DNA from: Bacteroidota bacterium
Lineage (GTDB): Bacteria > Bacteroidota > Ignavibacteria > Tepidaquicellales > Tepidaquicellaceae
Direction: 5' to 3'
Assembly: GCA_018266875.1 (NCBI GenBank)
Contig: JAFDZR010000034.1
Span: 8,657 to 53,708, forward strand
DNA: 45,052 nucleotides
Of the stretch, positions 36,626-45,052 are shown piece by piece. The notes below the pieces were generated by a model that worked only from the letters and a program-made list of their open reading frames with translations, made no database searches and was not told the DNA's origin. The translations under genes and the position numbers were made by a program. Within the stretch, counting starts at the first letter, position 1; each line of letters starts with the position of its first letter.

Positions 36626-37465
36626 ATGAAAATTTTTAAAGCTTTATCTGTAATATTATTCGGTACTTTCATAATAACAGTTTATCAGAATTTGATCGCA
36701 TTCGAGGACGGAATAGTAGGCTTCACCAAAAAGAACGGGGAAATGGTCGGATGCGTTTGCCATCAGTTTGAACCCAACCCTATAGTGAATGTAAATATAA
36801 TAGGTCCATCAAATGTGAATGCAGGTGATACAGCAACATTTTATCTGAAAATATCCGGAGGTCCTGCCGTAAAAGCAGGCTGCGACATTGCAACTAGTCT
36901 CGGAAATGTTATAACTTCCCCGCTTGATACAGGTTTAAGAAGAGACGAGCCCTTCACCGGCGCCGGATTTGAACTGACTCATAAAATGCCCAGAAGCTTT
37001 TCGGGAGATACTGCAACTTTTATCTTCAGGTACATAGCGCCAAATACACCTAACGTAATTGATACTATATTTGCAAACGGAAATTCGGTCAACGGGGACA
37101 CTACATCTGAAAATGATCAGTGGAATTACGCTGCAAATTTTCTGATAAATGTAGGTACAACATCAATTGCTTCTCAGAGCAGCAGTATACCTTCTGATTT
37201 TATGCTCTCGCAGAATTATCCTAATCCCTTTAATCCTGAAACAAAGATCAATTTCAGTCTTTCAGTTACTTCAAATGTTTCACTCGTTATATTTAATGCT
37301 TCAGGAAAAGAAATTACAAAAGCAGTAAACAACCAAAGATTCAGTCCGGGACAGTATTCGGTTTCATTTAATTCACTTCAGTACGGACTTACAAGCGGTG
37401 TATATTTCTACAGACTTACCGCAGGTGATTTTTCAGAAACAAAGTCAATGGTTCTTATAAAATAA
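36626..37465 (+). CDS. Secreted choice-of-anchor-V-like protein with T9SS sorting domain and an atypical CxCH motif
   Basis: A 279-residue protein: signal peptide (to about residue 25), a beta-sandwich domain (about 28-180) of the choice-of-anchor-V/Reelin-like type (NVNAGDTATFYLKISGGPA), and a C-terminal T9SS sorting domain (about 190-279, LSQNYPNPFNPETKINFSL, ending VYFYRLTAGDFSETK). Related proteins often carry a heme-c-like CxxCH near the N-terminus. Here the sequence is GCVCHQ, with only one residue between the cysteines, so classical heme c attachment is doubtful. The gene is monocistronic with a clear terminator. The terminal domain matches that of the protein encoded at 34727-36397. 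Confidence 0.85.
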   Translation: MKIFKALSVILFGTFIITVYQNLIAFEDGIVGFTKKNGEMVGCVCHQFEPNPIVNVNIIGPSNVNAGDTATFYLKISGGPAVKAGCDIATSLGNVITSPLDTGLRRDEPFTGAGFELTHKMPRSFSGDTATFIFRYIAPNTPNVIDTIFANGNSVNGDTTSENDQWNYAANFLINVGTTSIASQSSSIPSDFMLSQNYPNPFNPETKINFSLSVTSNVSLVIFNASGKEITKAVNNQRFSPGQYSVSFNSLQYGLTSGVYFYRLTAGDFSETKSMVLIK

Positions 37466-37480
37466 CAATACTTAACAATA

Positions 37481-37507
37481 AGCCGGATATCAAAGTCCGG
37501 CTTTTTT
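37481..37507 (+). terminator. Intrinsic terminator
   Basis: AGCCGGA and TCCGGCT form a 7-bp stem with an 8-nt loop followed by six T residues, 15 nt after the stop at 37465. Confidence 0.88.
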
Positions 37508-37564
37508 AATTTCATTCTCCTCAGCATTCACTTAAAGTTATACTTTACCAAAAATCAATAATCA

Positions 37565-37596
37565 ATTGTAATTCAGAATATTATTAATTATTTTTG
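37565..37596 (+). promoter_or_regulatory. Promoter of tRNA-Leu
   Basis: ATTG (37565-37568), a 20-nt spacer and TATTTTTG (37589-37596). The -7 box is a perfect TAnnTTTG and is identical to that of the putative small RNA at 393. The mature tRNA starts 15 nt later. Confidence 0.6.
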
Positions 37597-37611
37597 TAAC
37601 TGTCTTTTATC

Positions 37612-37693
37612 GCGTGATTGGCGGAACTGGCAGACGCACTAGACTTAGGATCTAGCGGGGCAACCCGTGGGGGTTCGACTCCCTCATCACGCA
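37612..37693 (+). tRNA. tRNA-Leu (anticodon UAG)
   Basis: An 82-nt cloverleaf. The acceptor stem GCGTGAT pairs with ATCACGC, with discriminator A at 37693. The anticodon stem CTAGA/TCTAG encloses the loop CTTAGGA (anticodon TAG). A long variable arm (CGGGGCAACCCGT) marks it as class II, and the T arm is GGGGGTTCGACTCCC. CCA is not encoded. It is followed 38 nt later by clpX. Confidence 0.97.
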
Positions 37694-37731
37694 CAGTTAT
37701 TGCATATTTATTCAAACATTATTCAGAAAAT

Positions 37732-39015
37732 ATGAATACAAAATCAGGATCAAAGAATACTATTGCAAGATGTTCCTTTTGCGGAAGAAACGCGGACAAG
37801 GTAACAAACATGATCAAAGGTCCTTCCGATCATAACGGAAAAGAAGTTTTTATATGCGAGATCTGTGTCGGTAATGCGATGCAGATAATCAAGAAAAACA
37901 CTCTCTCCAATACTGCCAAATCAATCAATAAAGTCCGTTCGGAACTTACTCCACAGGCGATCAAGAAATTCCTGGACGAATATGTAATTGGACAGGACAG
38001 AGCAAAAAAATCCCTGGCAGTAGCCGTATACAATCATTATAAAAGAATTGACTCAATTGATTTCAATTATATTGATGATGTGGAAATCGAAAAGAGCAAT
38101 ATACTTCTTATCGGTCCGACAGGAACGGGAAAAACTTTCCTTGCCCAGTCTCTTGCAAGACTTCTGGATGTTCCGTTTGCAATTGCAGACGCAACCACTC
38201 TTACCGAAGCAGGATATGTAGGAGATGATGTTGAATCTATACTCGTTCACCTTCTTCAGAATGCAAACTTCGATCTCTCAAAAGCAGAGAGAGGAATTAT
38301 CTATCTTGATGAGATTGACAAGATCTCCAGAAAAAGCGACAGCACATCTATTACAAGAGACGTATCCGGCGAAGGAGTTCAGCAGGCGCTGCTGAAACTT
38401 CTTGAAGGAACTGTTGCAGGTGTTCCACCAAAAGGCGGAAGAAAACATCCTGAACAGGCGCTGATAAATATCAGCACAAAGAATATACTTTTTATCTGCG
38501 GAGGCGCATTTGACGGTCTTGATAAAATTGTTGAAAAGAGAGTTGCAAAGAGTTCAATGGGATTCGGATCTGATATTTATTCCAAGAATAAAATTGACCA
38601 GGACCTTCTGATCGCACAGGTTGAACCTGATGATCTCATTCATTACGGATTGATCCCTGAGCTGATAGGAAGACTTCCGGTAATATCAACACTGGATTCT
38701 CTTGATAAAAAAACTATGCTTTCAATTTTAACCGAGCCGAAGAACGCAATTACCAAACAGTATCAGAAGCTTTTCAGAATGGAAGGCGTTGATCTTGAAT
38801 TTACGGAGGACGCTCTTGATTCAGTTGTCGATCTTGCAATCAAAAGAAAGACAGGCGCAAGAGCTTTGAGATCAATACTTGAGAATATAATGCTTGACAT
38901 AATGTACAAGATCCCTTCGAAGGAAAATGTTTCGAACTGCATAATAACACGTGAAGTAATAACTGAAAAAAAAGAACCTGTTTATCTCAGCGGAAACAGG
39001 AAAATAATAGCTTAA
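37732..39015 (+). CDS. clpX: ATP-dependent protease ATPase subunit ClpX
   Basis: Unfoldase that feeds substrates to ClpP. It has 427 residues from the ATG at 37732, the usual length. The N-terminal zinc domain has Cys14, Cys17, Cys42 and Cys45. Walker A GPTGTGKT is at 128-135, with Walker [10 protein letters not shown] and the ClpX-type sensor and arginine regions following. A longer reading frame beginning at 37618 runs through the tRNA and gives the well-known false peptide [14 protein letters not shown]; it must not be used as the start. clpP is not adjacent, unlike the common clpP-clpX order. Confidence 0.96.
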   Translation: MNTKSGSKNTIARCSFCGRNADKVTNMIKGPSDHNGKEVFICEICVGNAMQIIKKNTLSNTAKSINKVRSELTPQAIKKFLDEYVIGQDRAKKSLAVAVYNHYKRIDSIDFNYIDDVEIEKSNILLIGPTGTGKTFLAQSLARLLDVPFAIADATTLTEAGYVGDDVESILVHLLQNANFDLSKAERGIIYLDEIDKISRKSDSTSITRDVSGEGVQQALLKLLEGTVAGVPPKGGRKHPEQALINISTKNILFICGGAFDGLDKIVEKRVAKSSMGFGSDIYSKNKIDQDLLIAQVEPDDLIHYGLIPELIGRLPVISTLDSLDKKTMLSILTEPKNAITKQYQKLFRMEGVDLEFTEDALDSVVDLAIKRKTGARALRSILENIMLDIMYKIPSKENVSNCIITREVITEKKEPVYLSGNRKIIA

Positions 39016-39106
39016 TTTATTTTTCAATCAGCCCTTTATTTTTTAATATTCAGGATCTGCTTATTTTAGTTTATCCTTTCAAATACAATCCAGATAAATA
39101 TTTCCA

Positions 39107-40762
39107 ATGCCAAAATTACATTCAAAAGTAAAAAAAGATCAGACATTTCATAAGCGTGAGGATTTTTACAAAGAGATCATAAGAAAAAACAGATCTTTGC
39201 AGGAAAAAATATTTCTGGGTGGCGGAAAAAATGCAATCGAGAAACTTCATACAAGAAACAAACTGCACTGCAGGGAAAGAATCGATCTTTTGATCGACAA
39301 GGATTCATATTTTATGGAGCTTGGTCTTTTTGCAGGTTATGGAATGTACGAGGAATACGGAGGGGCTCCCTCTTCAGGGACAATATTCGGTATCGGCAAA
39401 ATTCACGGACGCAACTGTGTAATTGTGGCTAATGACGCCACAGTCAAGGCTGGTGCATGGTTCCCTATCACATGCAAAAAGAATCTGCGTGCTCAGGAGA
39501 TCTCTATGGAAAACAGACTTCCGATCATTTATCTGGTGGACTCGGCCGGAGTTTTTCTTCCCATGCAGGATGAAATATTTCCTGACAAGGAACATTTCGG
39601 AAGAATATTCAGAAACAATGCGGTGATGAGTTCAATGGGTATTCCACAGATCGCCGCCATAATGGGACCATGTGTAGCCGGCGGAGCTTATCTTCCGATA
39701 ATGAGCGATGAAGCTCTTATTGTTGAAGGTACAGGAAGCATTTTCCTTGCGGGATCACATCTTGTAAAAGCCGCAATAGGAGAAAAGATTGATAATGAAT
39801 CACTCGGCGGCGCAACGGTAACAACAGAGATCTCCGGAATTACAGATGAAAAAATGAAGGATGATAAGGAGTGCATTGCAAAATTAAGAGAACTCATAAG
39901 CAAACTCGGTCATAATCAGCTGGCAGGATTTGACAGAATTGAATCCAGAAAGCCAAGCCACAATGAAAAAGAAATATACGGAGTGCTTCCTGAAGACACA
40001 TCAAAACCATACGACACATATGAACTTATCGGCAGAATAATAGATGACGGTGACTTTGACGAATATAAGCCTAACTACGGAAAGACAATCATAACCGGTT
40101 ATGCAAGAATTGACGGCTGGGCAGTGGGAATTGTAGCAAATCAGAGAAGTATTGTAAAAAGCAAATCAGGTGAAATGCAGTTCGGTGGCGTTATTTATTC
40201 CGACAGTGCTGACAAAGGCGCAAGGTTTATCATGAACTGTAATCAGAGAAAAATACCGATCTTATTTCTTCAGGATGTTACTGGTTTCATGGTTGGTTCA
40301 AGATCAGAACACGGAGGAATCATAAAGGACGGTGCAAAGATGGTTAATGCCGTTGCAAATTCTGTAGTGCCGAAGATAACAATAATTACCGGAAACAGTT
40401 ATGGCGCGGGAAATTATGCAATGTGCGGAAAAGCGTATGATCCGAGATTTATTTTTGCTTATCCCAATGCTCAGATCGCAGTGATGGGCGGCTCACAGGC
40501 GAGTAACGTTCTTCTTGATATTAAAGTAGGTCAGCTGAAAAAACAGGGAAAAGAACTTACCGAAGATCAGAAAAAAGTTTTCCTTGAAGAAATTCACAAC
40601 AGGTATGATGAACAGACAAATGTACTGTATGCGGCTTCCAGATTGTGGGTTGACGAGATTATTGATCCAAAAGACACTAGAAAGATAGTATCATACTGCA
40701 TAGAACTCGCTAACAACAATCCTGAAATTAAAAAATTCAATCCCGGTGTAATACAGACATAA
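39107..40762 (+). CDS. Acyl-CoA carboxylase carboxyltransferase (beta) subunit
   Basis: A 551-residue carboxyltransferase that moves CO2 from biotin to an acyl-CoA. Two crotonase-like halves are visible: an N-terminal one with IYLVDSAGVFLP and GPCVAGGAYLPIMSDE, and a C-terminal one with FLQDVTGFMVGSRSEHGG and NSYGAGNYAMCGKAYDPRF. Sequence and length are closest to methylcrotonyl-CoA/geranyl-CoA carboxylase beta subunits rather than AccD; propionyl-CoA is also possible. The biotin carboxylase/carrier alpha subunit is not in the window. It lies 91 nt after clpX and may have its own promoter. Confidence 0.88.
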   Translation: MPKLHSKVKKDQTFHKREDFYKEIIRKNRSLQEKIFLGGGKNAIEKLHTRNKLHCRERIDLLIDKDSYFMELGLFAGYGMYEEYGGAPSSGTIFGIGKIHGRNCVIVANDATVKAGAWFPITCKKNLRAQEISMENRLPIIYLVDSAGVFLPMQDEIFPDKEHFGRIFRNNAVMSSMGIPQIAAIMGPCVAGGAYLPIMSDEALIVEGTGSIFLAGSHLVKAAIGEKIDNESLGGATVTTEISGITDEKMKDDKECIAKLRELISKLGHNQLAGFDRIESRKPSHNEKEIYGVLPEDTSKPYDTYELIGRIIDDGDFDEYKPNYGKTIITGYARIDGWAVGIVANQRSIVKSKSGEMQFGGVIYSDSADKGARFIMNCNQRKIPILFLQDVTGFMVGSRSEHGGIIKDGAKMVNAVANSVVPKITIITGNSYGAGNYAMCGKAYDPRFIFAYPNAQIAVMGGSQASNVLLDIKVGQLKKQGKELTEDQKKVFLEEIHNRYDEQTNVLYAASRLWVDEIIDPKDTRKIVSYCIELANNNPEIKKFNPGVIQT

Positions 40763-41169
40763 GTATGACCCGTTCACAGGATTCACTGTTTTAATAATCT
40801 CATTATTCCCTTTATTTTTTTCCTAATCCTGATTACCGGTTTTTTTCTATACCTGCACAATACTTCAGGAATCAGCAGATATTTTTTTTCATTTATAAAT
40901 CTTCGGATAACAATTTATTAACTTTACAATATTTATCTCCCGTAATTCTGATAAAAAAAAATTTTTTTAAACTGAATTAAATTTCTTTCTTTTATTATTA
41001 AATTTCTATAACTTGCAGTTGATCAAAATAAATCATCCGATTTATTTCCCCAATTTGATTTGTCCGAGTAATTCTGATAATTACTAAATTCGAAAAGGAT
41101 ATTACCCCAAAGGTATTTTTGGAGAAGTTTTAATTTTAATAATTATTTATAAATTGTTAAATAAAACTC
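40763..41169. other. Intergenic region with dyads and a direct repeat upstream of the Asp-box protein gene
   Basis: No gene is supported in these 407 bp. The sequence holds a 13-bp direct repeat GTAATTCTGATAA (40942-40954 and 41068-41080). A perfect 9-bp inverted repeat AAATAAATC/GATTTATTT (41026-41047) and a 6-bp one GTAATT/AATTAC (41068-41084) lie just before the promoter. These may be regulator sites. No terminator is clear after the carboxyltransferase gene. Confidence 0.45.
41089..41121 (+). promoter_or_regulatory. Promoter of the Asp-box protein gene
   Basis: TTCG (41089-41092), a 21-nt spacer and a perfect TATTTTTG (41114-41121). It gives a leader of about 42 nt before the ATG at 41170. 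Dyads at 41026-41084 abut it upstream. Confidence 0.5.
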
Positions 41170-43044
41170 ATGAAATCAAAATTTTGGGGATTTTTTATAT
41201 TAATTACAGTCTCTGCTGGTGAGATTTTTTCAGTCACTCCCAACTTCAGAATTTTTCCATCTATAAATCTCCAGGTTGAAACCAGCATTGCAACTCATCC
41301 ATTAAACCCCCAGATAATTGCCGGCTCCTGCATCACGGATATTTATCCCGGAGGTTATACCACTGGAGCATACATTTCAACAAACGGAGGAAATACATGG
41401 ACGGGAACAAACTCGATCAGAACATCTTCCAATGCAATAATTTCAACTGTCGGTGATCCGACAATAGTGATCGACAAAGACGGAGTGCTGATACTTCCTT
41501 ACGTAGCTCCTTCTCCGATACAGGGTCATAATGATTTCAGAGTGGGCGTCAGTTATTCAACAAATAACGGGTCATCCTGGTCGGCAACATATTATGTTCC
41601 GGGAGTTGATTCTGCTGACAAGATAGTGTCTGCCACGGACGGTGCTCCTACTAGTCCTTATTATGGAAGAAGTTATATTGCATACAGTGAGAAAAGAGGA
41701 GTTTACCTTTCTTATACTACTAATAACGGTCAGACCTGGTCGGTATCAAGAAGAGTCTCTCCTTCTCTGAATGCGAAAAGAATCGGCGCATCAATTGTCA
41801 CAGGTAATTCAGGCGAAATATTTGTTACATGGCCGTATATTTACAGTTCGGTTAAATATATAGGATTTGCAAAATCTCTTGACGGCGGAGAAACCTGGAT
41901 CACAAATGATCTGGTTATTCCTGTAGTACCATCTCCAAATGATTTCAGATTCAATCTGAATTTAGTTAAGCTTAACGGAATTCCGGTTCTGGCAATTGAC
42001 AAATCCGGCGGTCCCAATAACGGCAAACTCTATATTGTCTGCAATCAAGGACTTGGTGCTTCCTCCCCTGCTGAGGATGATTATGATATAGTAATATATT
42101 CATCTTCTAACAGCGGATCCACATGGTCTGCGGCGATACTGGTCAATCAAAGTACAAACGGAATTACCCGCCATCAGTTTTTTCCTAATATCGCTGTAGA
42201 CAATAACGGCGCAGTTAACATTATGTATTGCGACAACAGAAATACACAAACAGATGATTCAACGGAAATTTATTTATCAAGATCGGAAGACGGTGGACTG
42301 ACGTTTCAGGATATCAAGATTTCAGATCATAAATTCAAATATACTCAGCTATCATCTTCAGAAAGATTATTCGCGAATGCACCTTATATCGGTTCTTATT
42401 TTGGTTTAGCCTGCGCCGGGAACAAGCTTCATACGCTCTGGTTTGAAAATTCATCCGGGAAATATCAGGCATGGTATTCTTCTTATCAGAAAATCCCTGA
42501 CGTTTCAATAAAAATTATTCCTGAAGGTATTTACAATTCTGCTTCAAACAAGCTTAACAGAAAAGATTCATTGAAAATATTTTTAAGATCAACTCAGATG
42601 CCTTACAGCAGAATTGATTCTTCATATTCAGTAATTGATTCACTTACAAGTATTGGTTTGTATAATTTTGCTAATTCAGTTTCAGGGAATTATTATATTG
42701 AGGCCGTACATAAAAATTCCATTACTGTCTGGAGCAGCACTTATGTTGTCTACAACGGTTTAAGCGGGATGAGTTATGATTTTACAAATATACAGTCAAA
42801 AGCATACGGGAATAATATTAAGCTCATTGATCAGTCACCGGTTTGTTACGGTTTATATTCAGGAGATGTAAACAGGGACGGATTAATTGATCTCCCTGAT
42901 ATACAGCTTGTTGAACATGATGCTGAAAATTTTATGATTGGAGAATATGATACTGATCTGAACGGAGACAGGATTGTTGATGCTTCTGATCTGATAATTA
43001 TTGAAAACAACTCCCAGAATTATATATATGTGATTACCCCTTGA
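41170..43044 (+). CDS. Secreted Asp-box (BNR/sialidase-like) protein with C-terminal dockerin-like module
   Basis: A 624-residue protein with a signal peptide (to about residue 22). At least five Asp-box-like turns are visible: STNGGNTW, STNNGSSW, TTNNGQTW, SLDGGETW and SSNSGSTW, plus a weaker SEDGGLTF. These indicate a beta-propeller of the sialidase/exo-glycosidase superfamily over about residues 30-440. I could not place the sialidase Arg triad and active-site Tyr/Glu, so enzymatic activity is not claimed. Residues about 443-624 are the shared C-terminal module with YGLYSGDVNRDGLIDLPD and TDLNGDRIVDASD. It has its own promoter and converges on the small gene at 43063. Confidence 0.87.
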   Translation: MKSKFWGFFILITVSAGEIFSVTPNFRIFPSINLQVETSIATHPLNPQIIAGSCITDIYPGGYTTGAYISTNGGNTWTGTNSIRTSSNAIISTVGDPTIVIDKDGVLILPYVAPSPIQGHNDFRVGVSYSTNNGSSWSATYYVPGVDSADKIVSATDGAPTSPYYGRSYIAYSEKRGVYLSYTTNNGQTWSVSRRVSPSLNAKRIGASIVTGNSGEIFVTWPYIYSSVKYIGFAKSLDGGETWITNDLVIPVVPSPNDFRFNLNLVKLNGIPVLAIDKSGGPNNGKLYIVCNQGLGASSPAEDDYDIVIYSSSNSGSTWSAAILVNQSTNGITRHQFFPNIAVDNNGAVNIMYCDNRNTQTDDSTEIYLSRSEDGGLTFQDIKISDHKFKYTQLSSSERLFANAPYIGSYFGLACAGNKLHTLWFENSSGKYQAWYSSYQKIPDVSIKIIPEGIYNSASNKLNRKDSLKIFLRSTQMPYSRIDSSYSVIDSLTSIGLYNFANSVSGNYYIEAVHKNSITVWSSTYVVYNGLSGMSYDFTNIQSKAYGNNIKLIDQSPVCYGLYSGDVNRDGLIDLPDIQLVEHDAENFMIGEYDTDLNGDRIVDASDLIIIENNSQNYIYVITP

Positions 43045-43062
43045 ATAAATTGAAATGATCTT

Positions 43063-43512
43063 CTATTCAGCTTCAGCTGTAATATGAAATAATATTTCAG
43101 GATTGTCAATTATCTTTACTGATACTTCCGCTGACATTCTCAGATCGGCGTATATATCACCTGTAATATTTAAAGTTACTTTTTTCCCTTCATAAACGCC
43201 TTCACACTCAGCGTTGAATCTTACTACTTTTACAGCGATCATTCTTCTTTCATCAACAAAAGAAGTATAAGAACAATCATTGACAGAATATTTTTTCATC
43301 AGTTCGCCAGTCACCTTTCCGTTACTGAAAATGATCAGTTCATTCATTGTAACTGGCATTCTGTCAACATCCGGAGGAGTTTCCTCAACCGCCTTGCCTC
43401 TGAAAGTGCTGCCATTGAGATCAGCTCCTGTGTTCTGAGCTTTACAGTCATTCCGTATGCTGCTAAACATAAGCACAGACAGGAATATCAATATTAAAGA
43501 TTTTATTTTCAT
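43063..43512 (-). CDS. Small exported protein of unknown function
   Basis: A 149-residue protein with a signal peptide (probably cleaved at CKA-QN, residue 25). The mature part has two Cys residues near its middle (NDCSYTS and AECEGVY) and alternates short strands, suggesting a small beta-barrel or sandwich. I recognise no family. It lies 124 nt downstream of the truncated clpB on the same strand and converges on the Asp-box protein gene with 18 nt between the stops. Confidence 0.7.
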   Translation of the reverse strand: MKIKSLILIFLSVLMFSSIRNDCKAQNTGADLNGSTFRGKAVEETPPDVDRMPVTMNELIIFSNGKVTGELMKKYSVNDCSYTSFVDERRMIAVKVVRFNAECEGVYEGKKVTLNITGDIYADLRMSAEVSVKIIDNPEILFHITAEAE

Positions 43513-43636
43513 GTTATAGGGTAAGTAATAATTAAAATATTTTCAAAGCGGCTTTTAACATTGTCAGCAGTTTATACTTAACTTAATATTTATAGTTCCT
43601 GAATGATCAATGTAACTATCAGGATAAATTCTGTAA

Positions 43637-44947
43637 TTATACTTCTCGTTTCAGCGCTTCTTTTTCAATTTCCAGCTGTTTGATCTTTCTTTCCAGATTG
43701 TCCAGTTCTTCCGGCATTGAATCTATCTCGATCCTGAGCTTTGAAGCGGCTTCATCAACAAGATCAATCGCTTTATCGGGAAGGAATCTGTCAGAAATAT
43801 ATCTGTCAGATAACTGAGCTGCAGCTACTATCGCTCCGTCAGTGATCCTTACTCCGTGATGAACTTCATATTTTTCCTTGAGTCCCCTGAGAATGGAAAT
43901 TGTGTCTTCGATATCCGGTTCACCGACAAATACAGGCTGAAATCTTCTTTCCAGAGCCGGATCTTTCTCAATATATTTTCTGTATTCATCGAGAGTTGTA
44001 GCGCCGATAGTTCGGAGTTCCCCTCTTGCAAGAGCAGGTTTAAGCATATTGGAGGCATCCACTGAGCCCTGCGCAGCTCCCGCGCCGACTACAGTGTGGA
44101 GCTCATCAATGAAAAGTATTATCTCTCCGTTGGATTCCTGAACTTCCTTTAAAACAGCTTTAAGTCTCTCCTCAAACTGTCCCCTGTACTGCGCTCCTGC
44201 GACCAGTGTCCCCATATCAAGAGCCACTATCTGTTTTGTTTTAAGATTTTCCGGAACATCACCCTGAATGATCCTGTGAGCTAAGCCTTCTGCAATTGCA
44301 GTCTTCCCAACTCCGGGTTCACCAATCAGAACAGGATTATTTTTTGTGCGTCTTGAAAGGACCTGCAGAACTCTTCTTATCTCATCATCCCTGCCGATCA
44401 CTGGATCCAGCTTTCCTTTTGTTGCGAGTTCATTCAGATTTCTTCCGTATTTTTTCAGCGCTTCGTATGTATCTTCCGGATTCTGACCTGATACTCTGTT
44501 TGAACCTCTTACTTCTTTCAGAGCTTTAAGAATGTTATTTTTTGTTATTCCCTGGGATTTTAAAAGGTCGGAAACTGAAGATTTTTTCTGATCTGAAAGA
44601 CCTAGCAGTAAATGCTCCGTTGAGACATAATCATCTTTCAGAGCTGAAGCTTCCTTAAATGCATTTTCAAATACTTCATTAAGTTCGGGTGAAATGGAAA
44701 GTCCCGCAGCCGCTCCGGTAACTTTCGGGAGTTTTTCAAGGAGCTCCCCAACTTTGATCTTAAGAAAATCCTTGTTTGCTCCGAGCTTCTGGAATGTGGA
44801 TGTTACAATACCTTCCGGATCCTGTATAAGTGCAGCAAGTAAATGCTCCGGTTCAAGCAGTTGATTTGAATAATTTGAAGCGATATCCTGCGCAGTCTGG
44901 ACAGCTTCCTGTGACTTGATAGTCAGTTTATTAAAGTTTACGGCCAT
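43637..44947 (-). CDS. clpB: ClpB disaggregase, C-terminally truncated (N domain, NBD1 and start of M domain only)
   Basis: ClpB rescues aggregated proteins with DnaK. Family members are about 850-870 residues; this frame has 436. The N domain (residues 1-145) and NBD1 are intact: Walker A GEPGVGKT (209-216), Walker B ILFIDE (277-282), the pore loop region [10 protein letters not shown] (251-260) and Arg fingers at ERR (333-335). The reading frame stops at EALKREV, right where the middle-domain coiled coil begins. The 124 nt that follow encode no ClpB sequence in any frame, and a different gene comes next. The second ATPase is therefore missing: a deletion pseudogene, a rearrangement, or a deliberately short form. 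No CIRCE element is seen upstream. Confidence 0.88.
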   Translation of the reverse strand: MAVNFNKLTIKSQEAVQTAQDIASNYSNQLLEPEHLLAALIQDPEGIVTSTFQKLGANKDFLKIKVGELLEKLPKVTGAAAGLSISPELNEVFENAFKEASALKDDYVSTEHLLLGLSDQKKSSVSDLLKSQGITKNNILKALKEVRGSNRVSGQNPEDTYEALKKYGRNLNELATKGKLDPVIGRDDEIRRVLQVLSRRTKNNPVLIGEPGVGKTAIAEGLAHRIIQGDVPENLKTKQIVALDMGTLVAGAQYRGQFEERLKAVLKEVQESNGEIILFIDELHTVVGAGAAQGSVDASNMLKPALARGELRTIGATTLDEYRKYIEKDPALERRFQPVFVGEPDIEDTISILRGLKEKYEVHHGVRITDGAIVAAAQLSDRYISDRFLPDKAIDLVDEAASKLRIEIDSMPEELDNLERKIKQLEIEKEALKREV

Positions 44948-45052
44948 TATTGTTTTTTAGTAAATATATTAAATTCATTTTTTTTTGATAAGTCAATTTC
45001 GAATTCTGAATTATATATTAAAGCATTGCTGTCCAAAACATTTTCAAATAAA
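44948..45052. other. AT-rich leader of clpB at the window edge
   Basis: No gene and no recognised heat-shock operator. The last 30 bases (ATTGCTGTCCAAAACATTTT) vaguely resemble the left end of the dispersed repeat (ATTGTGTCCGAAACGTTT), but the match is too short to call. Confidence 0.4.

Noticed and set aside
37618..37731. N-terminal extension of ClpX beginning [14 protein letters not shown]
   Set aside because: It is the translation of the tRNA-Leu gene, a familiar artefact. The zinc-domain start at 37732 gives a normal-length ClpX.
43590..43625. Hairpin TCCTGA/TCAGGA after clpB as a terminator
   Set aside because: The stem is only 6 bp with a loop of about 20 nt and lacks a clear T tract on the minus strand.
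43637..44947. Frameshift as the cause of the short ClpB
   Set aside because: I read the sequence after the stop in the other frames and saw no middle-domain or NBD2 residues, so a simple frameshift does not explain it.
45022..45052. Possible fifth copy of the dispersed repeat at the window end
   Set aside because: ATTGCTGTCCAAAACATTTT resembles the left end but only over about 18 bases with several mismatches, which is too short to call in AT-rich DNA.

Overview
The window comes from an AT-rich bacterium of the Bacteroidota/Chlorobiota/Ignavibacteriota group, most probably an Ignavibacteria-like lineage. Three things point there. Two secreted proteins end in a type IX secretion (T9SS) sorting domain with the core NxPNPFNP. 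Several promoters fit the Bacteroidetes-type pattern TTTG-N19-21-TAnnTTTG. Most genes lack a clear Shine-Dalgarno sequence, and TTG starts are frequent. I see no phage, insertion sequence, CRISPR array or rRNA operon. The content is mostly chromosomal housekeeping genes mixed with secreted or surface proteins.

Layout. 1-2.3 kb: a truncated repeat copy, a strong candidate small structured RNA with its own promoter and terminator (about 393-520), a small lipoprotein, a beta-barrel outer-membrane protein and a DUF454 membrane protein. 2.7-8.1 kb: alaS, an NDP-sugar pyrophosphorylase and a DUF885 metallopeptidase-like protein. 8.2-10.3 kb, minus strand: a BatA/VWA membrane protein. 10.5-19.3 kb, plus strand: thiN overlapping a sodium:solute symporter, a patatin-Omp85 outer-membrane protein, a PDZ-membrane-GAF-SpoIIE phosphatase and purB, which converges on lexA (minus). 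20.5-26.1 kb, minus strand: a series with a GlcD-like oxidase, a thioesterase, nadC, three tandem paralogous exported proteins ending in a clear terminator, and a polysaccharide flippase. 26.6-29.4 kb: bactofilin (plus) converging on an HtrA protease and a lone C-terminal transketolase subunit (minus). 29.5-37.5 kb: secreted multidomain proteins around miaA. 37.6-40.8 kb: tRNA-Leu(UAG), clpX and an acyl-CoA carboxyltransferase. 41.2-45 kb: a secreted Asp-box (sialidase-like) protein, a small exported protein, and a clpB gene that stops at the start of the middle domain.

How the genes fit together. The secreted proteins use two kinds of C-terminus. Two carry the canonical T9SS type A sorting domain. 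Three otherwise unrelated proteins (a jelly-roll type, a choice-of-anchor-B type and an Asp-box type) share a different module of about 180 residues that ends in two dockerin-like calcium loops. Envelope functions recur across the window: the flippase, the NDP-sugar enzyme, patatin-Omp85, bactofilin and HtrA.

The most unusual signals are non-coding. One is the interleaved-stem RNA upstream of the first lipoprotein. The other is a family of diverged dispersed repeats of about 340 bp in four intergenic positions and both orientations. The truncated clpB and the tandem exported trio also deserve a second look.
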